NCBI GenBank assembly: GCA_023434825.1 | Contig: JAEYSH010000145.1 | Span: 1 to 7,143, forward strand | DNA length: 7,143 bases | Origin: Methanobacteriota archaeon | GTDB taxonomy: Archaea > Methanobacteriota > Methanobacteria > Methanobacteriales > Methanobacteriaceae | Direction of reading: 5' to 3' | Shown: piece after piece, positions 1 through 5,810 of the stretch | How the letters are laid out: every line of letters starts with the position of its first letter | Numbering within the stretch: the stretch's first letter is position 1 | Translations under genes and position numbers: made by a program | Notes under the pieces: generated by a model | Databases searched by the model: none | Seen by the model: only the letters and a program-made list of their open reading frames with translations | Told to the model about the DNA's origin: nothing

Positions 1-770
1 GTTTAGGACTTTATGACGAAAAAGATATATCATTGAAGGGAATTGAAGCCCTTAAAAAAGTTGATGAAATTTATGCAGAGTTTTACACTGCTAATTTATT
101 TGGAACAACTTTATCTGCTGTCGAAAAACTGATTGGAAAAGAAATAAAAGTTTTAAAAAGAGAAGAAGTTGAAGAAGATAATATACCCTTAAATGCGGCA
201 AAAAATAAAGAAATAGGATTTTTAGCTGCCGGAGATCCTTTAATTGCAACTACACATGCAGACATGATGATTGAAGCTAAAAAGCAAGGCATCGAAACTA
301 CTGTGATTCATTCTTCATCTATTTTATCTGCGGCTCCAGGACTTGCAGGCCTTCAAGCTTATAAATTTGGTAAAGTAACTACAATTCCATTTCCAGAAGA
401 AAATTACTTCCCACATTCCCCTTATCTTGCAATAAAAGCAAATATGGATTTAGATGCTCATACACTGGTTCTTTTAGATATAAGAGCTCATGAAAATCGT
501 TACATGACTGCTAATGAAGGTCTTGAATATCTTTTAAAAGTTGAAGAAGAACGAAATGAAGGTATTTTTAATGAAGATTCTTTAGCTGTTGCAATAGCTC
601 GAGCAGGCTCAGATAAGCCAGTAGTTCGCGCTGATAAAATAAAAACACTAATAAATGAAGATTTTGGCGGTCCGCTCCATTGTTTAATTATTCCTGGAAA
701 AATGCATTTTATGGAAGCAGAATACCTTGTTAGAATTTGCGGCGCTCCTGAAGAATTTTTAGAAGAATGA
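1..770 (+). CDS. dph5: Diphthine synthase (SAM-dependent methyltransferase, diphthamide biosynthesis), 5' truncated by window edge
   Basis: This enzyme methylates the 3-amino-3-carboxypropyl-histidine intermediate on elongation factor 2 (aEF-2), the second step of diphthamide synthesis in archaea. The reading frame is open to the window edge. Codons from position 3 read LGLYDEKDIS just ahead of the first possible start codon, a TTG at 33, and this matches the usual N-terminus of the family. The TTG is therefore an internal leucine and only about half a dozen residues should be missing. Family motifs seen are YAEFYT near nt 75-92, the SAM-site motif GDPLIATTH at about nt 231-257, HSSSILSAAPGLAGLQAYKF at about nt 309-368, and RAHENRYMTANEGLEYL at about nt 483-533. 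About 255 residues are visible, close to the usual length of about 265. The gene ends TGA, 13 nt before the methyltransferase gene, so the two may be co-transcribed. It is a housekeeping archaeal gene and nothing looks damaged. Confidence 0.95.
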   Translation, partial: LGLYDEKDISLKGIEALKKVDEIYAEFYTANLFGTTLSAVEKLIGKEIKVLKREEVEEDNIPLNAAKNKEIGFLAAGDPLIATTHADMMIEAKKQGIETTVIHSSSILSAAPGLAGLQAYKFGKVTTIPFPEENYFPHSPYLAIKANMDLDAHTLVLLDIRAHENRYMTANEGLEYLLKVEEERNEGIFNEDSLAVAIARAGSDKPVVRADKIKTLINEDFGGPLHCLIIPGKMHFMEAEYLVRICGAPEEFLEE

Positions 771-783
771 AAATCAGATTCTT

Positions 784-1719
784 ATGAAATTAGATGATAC
801 TAATCCCGCAGAAGCTAGACCTTTCCTGAAATGGGCTGGTGGGAAAACTCAACTGCTAAATGAATTTGAAAAAAGGCTCCCATCTTCAATCCAAAATAGA
901 AAGACTATAAAACATTACATTGAGCCTTTTGTTGGCGGCGGAGCCCTATTTTTTTATTTAAGTAAAAAATTTGATGTTAAAAATTCTTATCTTTTTGACA
1001 TCAATAAAGAGCTTATAACTGCTTATAAAACCATTCAAGTTAATCCAAAGGGATTAATAGATAAATTAGAAGAAATTGAAGAAAGACATCTTCAAAAGTC
1101 CGAAGATAAAAGAAAGGAACATTATTATCAAATTAGAAGTGAATATAACCAGCAGATGCATGACTTTGATTATAATGACTATAATGATGAATGGATTGAA
1201 AGAATTACTTATCTTATATTCTTAAATAAAACCTGTTTTAACGGTCTTTTCCGTCAAAACTTAAAAGGAGAATTTAATGTACCTTTTGGACGTTATGAAA
1301 ATCCCAAAATACTGGATAAATCCAATATTATTGCAGTAAATAAAGCATTAATTAATACAAAAGTTTTCTGTGCAGATTTTACAAAATCTGAGGATTATAT
1401 CAAAAAAGAAAGCCTTGTTTATCTTGATCCTCCATACAGGCCCATCAGTAAAACTTCAAATTTTACAACTTATGCAAAAGATGGTTTTATAGATGAAGAT
1501 CAGGTAAGATTATCTATATTTTTTGAAAAAATGGATAAAAAAGGCGCTTATTTAATGCTAAGCAATTCTGACCCTAAAAATATTGATGAAAATGATGATT
1601 TTTTCGATGAGCTCTATACAAATTATAATATCAATAGGCTTTCAGCCAAAAGGAATATTAACAGCAAGACTTCTAAAAGGGGAGAAATTAATGAATTAAT
1701 TATTACTAATTACTTTTAA
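784..1719 (+). CDS. dam: Dam-family N6-adenine DNA methyltransferase (DpnM/MboI-like, GATC specificity likely)
   Basis: This 311-residue protein is a class D12 (alpha-group) DNA adenine methyltransferase that transfers a methyl group from SAM to N6 of adenine. The motif order is typical: FLKWAGGKTQLL (residues 14-25), the SAM-binding EPFVGGGALFF with FxGxG (47-57), a middle target-recognition region including NKTCFNGLFR (148-157), the catalytic DPPYRPIS (215-222), and LSNSDPKN (259-266). The DPPYRPIS and LSNSDPKN forms recall M.DpnII/M.MboI-type enzymes that methylate GATC. That specificity is inferred, not seen. Length is normal and every key motif is intact, so the enzyme should be active. 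The ATG is the only reasonable start but has no clear Shine-Dalgarno, so translation may be coupled to the upstream diphthine synthase gene. No restriction endonuclease lies on either side: upstream is dph5 and downstream is a convergent small gene. It may be a solitary methyltransferase or the remnant of a restriction-modification pair. Confidence 0.93.
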   Translation: MKLDDTNPAEARPFLKWAGGKTQLLNEFEKRLPSSIQNRKTIKHYIEPFVGGGALFFYLSKKFDVKNSYLFDINKELITAYKTIQVNPKGLIDKLEEIEERHLQKSEDKRKEHYYQIRSEYNQQMHDFDYNDYNDEWIERITYLIFLNKTCFNGLFRQNLKGEFNVPFGRYENPKILDKSNIIAVNKALINTKVFCADFTKSEDYIKKESLVYLDPPYRPISKTSNFTTYAKDGFIDEDQVRLSIFFEKMDKKGAYLMLSNSDPKNIDENDDFFDELYTNYNINRLSAKRNINSKTSKRGEINELIITNYF

Positions 1720-1742
1720 AATTTAAATAAAGATTTATTCTT
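1716..1742. terminator. Possible AT-rich transcript end between convergent genes
   Basis: Only 15 nt separate the stop codons of the convergent methyltransferase and small-protein genes. The junction is almost all A/T, with a short dyad AATAAA / TTTATT (1726-1731 and 1734-1739). Read on the minus strand it has T-rich tracts (TCTTTATTT, then AAATTTT) that could end the small-gene transcript. The 2-nt loop is too tight for a good hairpin, so this is a weak call. Confidence 0.3.
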
Positions 1743-1962
1743 CATTTGAAGGTTCATTTTTCATTATTCTTTCAGTGTAATCAACTTTTTCAATGTTCTG
1801 CATGGGGATTATTACACGTTTGGTTCCATCTTCCTTTTGTTCATACATTATCTCAATTAAGCCTCTATCTTCATCAATTTCAATTTTTTCTACTCCAAAT
1901 TCGCCCCTTTTGAAATTATGAACATTTTCATTAATCAGACTTACTTCCAGTTTTTCAATCAT
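1735..1962 (-). CDS. Conserved-looking small protein of unknown function (75 aa)
   Basis: I do not recognise this 75-residue protein. It is probably real. Its ATG is preceded on the minus strand by AAGGTGGAATAA, a good methanogen ribosome binding site (AAGGTGG) about 6 nt ahead. It also fills a gap between genes without overlapping either. The sequence is highly charged and acidic, with no cysteine, no signal peptide and no membrane segment. It alternates hydrophobic and charged residues in short stretches (VEKIEID, LIEIMYEQ, KRVIIPMQNIEKVDY), which suggests a small beta-rich domain followed by a disordered acidic tail (MKNEPSNEE). It is transcribed away from padR and converges on the methyltransferase gene, which gives no clue to its role. 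It could be a small nucleic-acid- or protein-binding factor, but that is a guess. Confidence 0.72.
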   Translation of the reverse strand: MIEKLEVSLINENVHNFKRGEFGVEKIEIDEDRGLIEIMYEQKEDGTKRVIIPMQNIEKVDYTERIMKNEPSNEE

Positions 1963-2026
1963 TTATTCCACCTTAAGCTTGATATTACTTATTTTGTTAA
2001 TTATTGTTGAAGTACTTTGAGCATTA

Positions 2027-2040
2027 CACTTTTAAAAAAT
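2027..2040 (-). promoter_or_regulatory. Possible TATA box for the 75-aa gene
   Basis: On the minus strand this reads ATTTTTTAAAAGTG, an AT-rich element about 65-75 nt upstream of the small gene's ATG. That would give a leader of roughly 40 nt. It is not a strong match to the TTTATATA form used by the two plus-strand promoters, so it is only a candidate. Confidence 0.25.
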
Positions 2041-2061
2041 TTCTTATTCTAAGAGCCTTTT

Positions 2062-2077
2062 TAAAAACATTTATATA
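2062..2077 (+). promoter_or_regulatory. BRE/TATA promoter of padR
   Basis: The sequence TAAAAACATTTATATA has the A-rich TFB-recognition element followed by the TATA box TTTATATA (2070-2077), typical of Methanobacteriales promoters. The predicted transcription start is about 25-27 nt past the TATA centre, near 2098-2102, giving a leader of about 40 nt. The first 15 bases recur exactly at the ABC transporter promoter (2679-2693). Confidence 0.8.
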
Positions 2078-2089
2078 CAACAAAGTTAA

Positions 2090-2105
2090 ATGTTAAAAAT
2101 AACAT
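2090..2105. promoter_or_regulatory. PadR operator (ATGT-N8-ACAT) at the padR transcription start
   Basis: ATGTTA (2090-2095), AAAA, then TAACAT (2100-2105) form a perfect dyad. Its ends give ATGT-N8-ACAT, the consensus described for PadR-family operators. It begins 12 nt after the TATA box and covers the predicted start site, so a bound PadR dimer would block initiation. Negative autoregulation of padR is inferred from this position. Confidence 0.7.
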
Positions 2106-2125
2106 AGGTTAAAATTAACTTATGT
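2102..2125. promoter_or_regulatory. Long imperfect palindrome in the padR leader
   Basis: The arms ACATAGGTTAA (2102-2112) and TTAACTTATGT (2115-2125) flank a 2-nt centre and pair at 10 of 11 positions. The one mismatch (G2107 against T2120) would be a G-U pair in RNA. It shares the ACAT of the PadR operator just upstream and stops 5 nt before the ribosome binding site. It could be a second operator half-overlapping the first, or an mRNA hairpin affecting padR translation. Confidence 0.5.
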
Positions 2126-2129
2126 AATT

Positions 2130-2136
2130 AGGTGAT
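2130..2136 (+). promoter_or_regulatory. Ribosome binding site that fixes the padR start
   Basis: AGGTGAT is an excellent match to the methanogen Shine-Dalgarno and sits 4 nt before the ATG at 2141. It overlaps an in-frame GTG at 2132, which rules that GTG out as the start codon. Confidence 0.85.
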
Positions 2137-2140
2137 ACAA

Positions 2141-2653
2141 ATGGCAGATATTGATTTAATAATTCTAGGAATGATTTCACTTATGCCCAGTCATGGCTAT
2201 CAGCTTAAAAAGAATATCAAGGAGACATTTGGGAATCCTTACTTTAAGATAAACAACAACAAGTTATATCCAACTCTTGCCAGAATGGAAAAAGAAGGAC
2301 TTATTGAAGGTAAAGAGGTACCTGGAGAACGAATGAACAAAAAAGTCTACAATATTACTTCAAATGGGCAGAAACACCTAACTGAGTTAGTTTCTACACC
2401 CGTTGAACCCGATATTGATGATTTTGAATTCAAAGTAAAGGCAGTTTTCTTTGATTTGATAAGTAAAGAAGCCCGTTTAAAAGTCATTGAACCACTATAC
2501 AAAGCCAAATTAGATGAACTTCAAGAAGCATTATCTAAAAAAGAAAAATTCAGTGAAGATATGTCTCCAATCACATTAACGGTCTTAGAATATGGTATAA
2601 AAGAAATTGAAAATTCTATAGAATTCTATAAAAAATTAATTGAATTAGATTGA
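2141..2653 (+). CDS. PadR-family transcriptional regulator
   Basis: This 170-residue protein is a PadR-type repressor: an N-terminal winged helix-turn-helix plus a C-terminal helical dimerisation arm. Family signatures are LIILGMISLMPSHGYQL (residues 6-22), where helix 1 runs into the HGY motif, KLYPTLARMEKEGLIEG (41-57), the recognition helix and start of the wing, and KKVYNITSNGQKHL (67-80), the wing strand. Residues 95-170 are charged helices rich in Glu and Lys, as in the longer PadR subfamily. The start is set at the ATG at 2141 because a strong ribosome binding site lies immediately before it; the in-frame GTG at 2132 is inside that site. Members of this family often repress adjacent multidrug ABC transporters and respond to the transported compound. 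The transporter genes begin 116 nt downstream on the same strand. A canonical PadR operator sits at its own promoter, so autoregulation is likely. The ligand cannot be deduced. Confidence 0.93.
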   Translation: MADIDLIILGMISLMPSHGYQLKKNIKETFGNPYFKINNNKLYPTLARMEKEGLIEGKEVPGERMNKKVYNITSNGQKHLTELVSTPVEPDIDDFEFKVKAVFFDLISKEARLKVIEPLYKAKLDELQEALSKKEKFSEDMSPITLTVLEYGIKEIENSIEFYKKLIELD

Positions 2654-2678
2654 ATAATAGAACCGAATTAAGTAACTA

Positions 2679-2694
2679 TAAAAACATTTATATC
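2679..2694 (+). promoter_or_regulatory. BRE/TATA promoter of the ABC transporter operon
   Basis: TAAAAACATTTATATC contains the same 15-nt BRE/TATA block as the padR promoter. The TATA box (2687-2693) predicts a start near 2715-2718, about 53 nt before the ATPase ATG. The transporter genes therefore have their own promoter, although no terminator is visible after padR and read-through is possible. Confidence 0.75.
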
Positions 2695-2721
2695 ATTAAA
2701 TTAATTTAGAAGTGATATAAA
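2687..2721. promoter_or_regulatory. 9-bp inverted repeat spanning TATA box and start site of the ABC operon
   Basis: TTTATATCA (2687-2695) and TGATATAAA (2713-2721) are perfect reverse complements separated by 17 nt. One arm is the TATA box and the other lies on the predicted transcription start. An AT-only 12-bp palindrome, TAAATTAATTTA (2697-2708), sits between them. The placement suits a repressor site, but it does not match ATGT-N8-ACAT, and such AT-rich DNA yields chance dyads. Confidence 0.45.
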
Positions 2722-2769
2722 CTTTAAAAATTCAAAAAAAAGCTATTATAATCCAATGAAGGTATAAAA

Positions 2770-3711
2770 ATGAGCGAATACATAATTGAAGCCCAGAATC
2801 TCACTAAAAAATTTGGTGATTTTCTAGCGGTGGATAATTTAGATTTAAAGATAAAAAAAGGAGAAGTATTTGGGTTTTTAGGTCCAAACGGCGCCGGTAA
2901 AACAACTTCTATCAATATGATGGTTGGATTACTGAACCCAACAGAAGGAAGAATTATAATAGATGGAAAAGATTTAAAAGATATGGATAGAGGTACAATA
3001 GGCATTTGTCCCCAGGAATTAGTGCTCTGGGAGAATTTAACATGTTTTGAAAACTTAAAACTTATGGGAGACATGTATGAAGTACCTAAAGAAGAGCTTA
3101 AATCCAGAGTCCACAAATTGCTTGCTGATCTTTTCCTGGAAGAAAAAGTAGACACTTTAGCTTCACAGTTATCTGGAGGTATGAAACGTAGATTAAATCT
3201 TGCAATGGCAGTTATACACCAGCCAGAGATTGTTATACTTGATGAACCTTCAGAAGGCCTTGATCCTCAATCCCGACGTGTTTTATGGAATTATATTCGA
3301 TTCCTTAGAGATAAAGAACATAAAACAATCATATTGACTACCCATTTAATGGATGAAGCAGACCAGTTAAGTGATAGAGTTGCTATAATAGATCATGGTC
3401 GGCTTTTAAAGCTAGAAAGCCCTGAAAATTTGAAAAAAGAAGTTGGTGAAGGAGATATCGTAGAAATAAAACCTTCTAATCCAAAGAATAATAAAGAAGC
3501 AATAAAAAATCTCGAAAATATTGAAGATGTTCTTTCTGTTGTGGAATTAGATGAAAAAATTAATCTAAGAGCATTGAATGCTGTTGGAAAACTTCCAAAA
3601 ATAATCACAACACTTGAAGAATCTAATATTACGATAGATGATTTATCTATACGGCAAAACACATTAGAAGATGTGTTCATCGAATTAACAGGGACTGGAT
3701 TGAGGGAGTGA
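2770..3711 (+). CDS. ABC transporter ATP-binding protein, DrrA-like (drug/lipid export family)
   Basis: This 313-residue ATPase powers an ABC-2 type exporter made with the permease encoded 4 nt downstream. The nucleotide-binding domain is complete: Walker A GPNGAGKT (residues 38-45), Q-loop CPQE with Q82, signature QLSGGMKRR (133-141), Walker B IVILDEP with catalytic Glu159 (154-160), D-loop EGLDP (162-166) and switch His192 in LTTH. LTTHLMDEADQLSDRVAI is characteristic of the DrrA/CcmA-type exporters. A C-terminal domain of about 90 residues ends in NTLEDVFIELTG (297-308), the usual DrrA tail. The ATG follows AAGGTAT, a moderate ribosome binding site. The gene lies behind a PadR regulator, an arrangement common for regulated multidrug efflux. 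The substrate is unknown; toxic compounds, antibiotics or membrane lipids are all possible. The protein acts at the inner face of the cytoplasmic membrane. Confidence 0.94.
   Translation: MSEYIIEAQNLTKKFGDFLAVDNLDLKIKKGEVFGFLGPNGAGKTTSINMMVGLLNPTEGRIIIDGKDLKDMDRGTIGICPQELVLWENLTCFENLKLMGDMYEVPKEELKSRVHKLLADLFLEEKVDTLASQLSGGMKRRLNLAMAVIHQPEIVILDEPSEGLDPQSRRVLWNYIRFLRDKEHKTIILTTHLMDEADQLSDRVAIIDHGRLLKLESPENLKKEVGEGDIVEIKPSNPKNNKEAIKNLENIEDVLSVVELDEKINLRALNAVGKLPKIITTLEESNITIDDLSIRQNTLEDVFIELTGTGLRE
3704..3711 (+). promoter_or_regulatory. Permease ribosome binding site inside the ATPase stop region
   Basis: GGGAGTGA, covering the last codons and the TGA of the ATPase gene, serves as the Shine-Dalgarno for the permease ATG at 3716. 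This places termination of one protein next to initiation of the other and supports translational coupling of the two subunits. Confidence 0.7.
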
Positions 3712-3715
3712 AATC

Positions 3716-4915
3716 ATGAAATTCATAAGCATAGCAATAAAAGATTTAAAAGAACTATTAAGAGATAGAAGGAATCTGGTTTTCATATTGTTATTCCCTT
3801 TATTCTTCATGTTAATTTTTGGATTTGCATACGGAAATATGGGTGAAATTAATGAACCCCACAGCATTGCAATTGTTAATTACGATGAAGGCGTAAAAAT
3901 GCCTGATGGAACCAACATGAACTTTGGAAATAATATAACTTCAATATTAAAGGAGGTTAAATACCCAGATACTGATATAAACATATTTAACGTTAATTTA
4001 ACATCAGAAGCAGAAGCAGATTCACTTGTTAAAAATAGAACCATAGATGCAGAACTTATAATTCCTGCAGATTTCTCTAAATCCATTTTAAGTTTAACAC
4101 CAACAAATATCACAGTTCGTGGAGATACAGGATATATGGGCTTTGGAATCACCCAGGGAATATTAGCAGGGATTTTAGAGCAATACCAGTTTAAACTATC
4201 AATGAAACTTCAAAATCCAAACAGCAATGCACAGGAACTTATTCAAAGTAAAATTGAAGGAATACCCGGCACAGAATCATTTACCGCTTTTGACTGGCTT
4301 GCACCTGGAATGATTGTATTTGCAATTTTAATGCTTTCAACCAGTGTAGCAACAATACTAACAAGAGAAGTGGATAGTGGAACCCTTAGAAGACTTAAGC
4401 TTTCTAAAATGACTTCATTTGATTTTTTATTCGGCGGACTCATACCATGGTCACTTGTTGCCGCTGCCCAGGTGCTTATTCTACTTGCAGTAGCAATATC
4501 AATAGGTTTCCACTGGCAGGGAGGCATTAATTCAATTATACTGGCTGCAATTATAGGAATAATTGGAGGTATAGCTTCTATATCACTGGGAATGATTATT
4601 GCAGCATTTGCTAAAAATCCACCTCAAGCAGGCCAGCTTGGAACATTAATAGCAGTTCCATTGACCTTTTTAGTTGGTGCATTTTTCCAGCTTCCACAAA
4701 TGGTAATTGGTAACTTCATGGGTCAACAAGTCCAGGTGTATGATTTCTTACCATGGTACCAGGTTTTAACTTCATTACGCCATGTTTTAACCTACGGAGA
4801 AGGTTTGAATAGTATTGTATACAATTTAAGTGCTGCAATTATTCTTTCAGCAATCCTTTTTGTAATAGGCGTAATTTTGTTTTCAAGAAACAGATTAAGG
4901 CCTGAAAATGCCTGA
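3716..4915 (+). CDS. ABC-2 type transporter permease, DrrB-like
   Basis: This 399-residue membrane protein is the transmembrane subunit paired with the upstream ATPase. It begins with a short cytoplasmic amphipathic segment (AIKDLKELLRDRRN, residues 7-20), typical of ABC-2 permeases. A first membrane helix follows (about 21-40, ending IFGFAYG). Next comes a large domain of about 150 residues outside the membrane (41-190) containing IAIVNYDEG (51-59), a signature of the longer ABC-2 exporters. Five more helices lie at about 195-215, 240-265, 271-297, 308-327 and 368-389. TREVDSGTLRRLKLSKMT (216-233) is the conserved cytoplasmic loop thought to contact the ATPase. LPWYQVLTSLRHVLTYGEG (345-363) and a basic tail RNRLRP close the protein. 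Six helices and the large insert are as expected for the family, so it looks intact. With the ATPase it should form a 2+2 half-transporter-like exporter. The substrate is unknown. Confidence 0.93.
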   Translation: MKFISIAIKDLKELLRDRRNLVFILLFPLFFMLIFGFAYGNMGEINEPHSIAIVNYDEGVKMPDGTNMNFGNNITSILKEVKYPDTDINIFNVNLTSEAEADSLVKNRTIDAELIIPADFSKSILSLTPTNITVRGDTGYMGFGITQGILAGILEQYQFKLSMKLQNPNSNAQELIQSKIEGIPGTESFTAFDWLAPGMIVFAILMLSTSVATILTREVDSGTLRRLKLSKMTSFDFLFGGLIPWSLVAAAQVLILLAVAISIGFHWQGGINSIILAAIIGIIGGIASISLGMIIAAFAKNPPQAGQLGTLIAVPLTFLVGAFFQLPQMVIGNFMGQQVQVYDFLPWYQVLTSLRHVLTYGEGLNSIVYNLSAAIILSAILFVIGVILFSRNRLRPENA

Positions 4916-4916
4916 A

Positions 4917-4942
4917 ATTTTCTTATTTTTTATTTTCTTTTT
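4917..4942 (+). terminator. T-rich archaeal terminator after the ABC operon
   Basis: Immediately past the permease stop the plus strand has a run of T tracts (TTTTCTTATTTTTTATTTTCTTTTT) without a hairpin. This is the usual form of archaeal intrinsic terminators. It lies in the 25-nt gap before the stop codon of the convergent carotenoid operon. Read on the minus strand it is A-rich, so it should act in one direction only. Confidence 0.65.
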
Positions 4943-5792
4943 AGATTGGAATTCCAAATATTTTGTAAAGCACCAACGCTGTAAACAATAAACCACCTAA
5001 AGCAGTGTTTACATAAGGAAGATACCAGTAAAGATTATTTATATCCATATCCTTCTTAATTAAAAGTAAAAATGGGAATAAAGGATATAATAGGACTAAG
5101 AAACTCAGAAGTCTGAAATCTGCAAGAGTAATCACTATTACTGATAATATTAACCAGAATATTAAGGTTAAAATTAATGAAGCTGTTTTACCAATAAATA
5201 CTGGAGTAGTGTTTATTCCTGCTTCACGGTCATATTTAATATCTGGAATCGCTGAAAAAATATGCATGGCTGAAATATGGAAATATGCACCAACCATAAT
5301 TATTAGGGAAGGTAAAGCATTTGCAACCATGCTGTAAGCAAATATTCCCGGCATTATATATAAATAATTAGATGAAAAATCTAGAAATGGCCTTTCTTTA
5401 AACCGCAGCGGTGGAGAACTGTAAAAATAAGACAATATAAGGAATATTGAAAATAATATTCTTTCTAAATTAGTTTGAAAAATCATTAACGCTAAACTAA
5501 TCCCAGTAACAAGATAAATAACTTTTAATAGTTTATTTTTCTCTTCATCAATTATTCTGTGCTCTTTTTCATCTTTTTTGGGGTTATTTTTATCTGTTTC
5601 TTCGTCCCAGTAATCATTCACACCATATATAAATACATTTGCCAAAAAGAAGAAATAAATTAAGTAGATGTAATAATCAACCCTTAAAAAGTCAGCGAAT
5701 GCATTTGCAGCCAGTGCATAACCAACTACAAATGTTCCGCCAGTGTAAATCCAAAATCTAAATCTCGAAATTTTGAATATAAAAGACAGCAT
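4941..5792 (-). CDS. UbiA-superfamily prenyltransferase, lycopene elongase-like
   Basis: This 283-residue integral membrane protein belongs to the UbiA prenyltransferase superfamily, with about nine hydrophobic helices. Both Asp-rich, Mg-diphosphate-binding motifs are present: NDYWDEETD (residues 59-67, NDxxDxxxD) and DIKYDRE (184-190, DxxxD). FRFWIYTGGTFVVGYALAA near the N-terminus, YGVNDYWDEETDKNNPKK and FSAIPDIKYDREAGINTTP resemble haloarchaeal lycopene elongase/hydratase (LyeJ), which adds C5 units from dimethylallyl diphosphate to lycopene ends en route to C50 bacterioruberin. The gene follows phytoene synthase by 18 nt, and phytoene desaturase lies further upstream in the same operon. 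That context strongly favours a carotenoid role over quinone, heme or archaeal lipid headgroup prenylation. The ATG is preceded by TAGTGAAATA, a weak ribosome binding site. Family membership is secure; the lycopene-elongase assignment rests on remembered motifs plus context. A digeranylgeranylglyceryl phosphate synthase-like role is the main alternative. Confidence 0.85.
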   Translation of the reverse strand: MLSFIFKISRFRFWIYTGGTFVVGYALAANAFADFLRVDYYIYLIYFFFLANVFIYGVNDYWDEETDKNNPKKDEKEHRIIDEEKNKLLKVIYLVTGISLALMIFQTNLERILFSIFLILSYFYSSPPLRFKERPFLDFSSNYLYIMPGIFAYSMVANALPSLIIMVGAYFHISAMHIFSAIPDIKYDREAGINTTPVFIGKTASLILTLIFWLILSVIVITLADFRLLSFLVLLYPLFPFLLLIKKDMDINNLYWYLPYVNTALGGLLFTALVLYKIFGIPI

Positions 5793-5810
5793 TATTTCAC
5801 TATTTTAATT

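Noticed and set aside
33..35. TTG as start codon of diphthine synthase
   Set aside because: The frame stays open to the window edge and the upstream codons (LGLYDEKDIS) match the family N-terminus, so the true start is outside the window.
2132..2134. GTG as start of padR
   Set aside because: It lies inside the Shine-Dalgarno AGGTGAT, which is correctly spaced for the ATG at 2141.
2679..2687. ACAT within the ABC promoter as half of a second PadR operator
   Set aside because: The position 8 nt upstream reads GTAA rather than ATGT; ACAT here is part of the shared BRE/TATA block.
2724..3155. Antisense open frame of 143 codons over the ABC ATPase (and similar ones at 83-292, 3393-3680, 3685-3867, 3880-4152 and 4243-4527)
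   Set aside because: They lie opposite well-supported genes, are serine- or proline-rich shadow translations and show no recognisable domain.
3949..3960. Strong Shine-Dalgarno-like AAAGGAGGTTAA inside the permease gene, a possible internal start
   Set aside because: No ATG, GTG or TTG opens a sensible frame at the right distance, and the region encodes the continuous extracellular domain of the permease.
4901..4916. Short direct repeat CCTGAAA around the permease stop codon
   Set aside because: Seven bases repeated once in this composition is expected by chance and has no flanking mobile-element structure.
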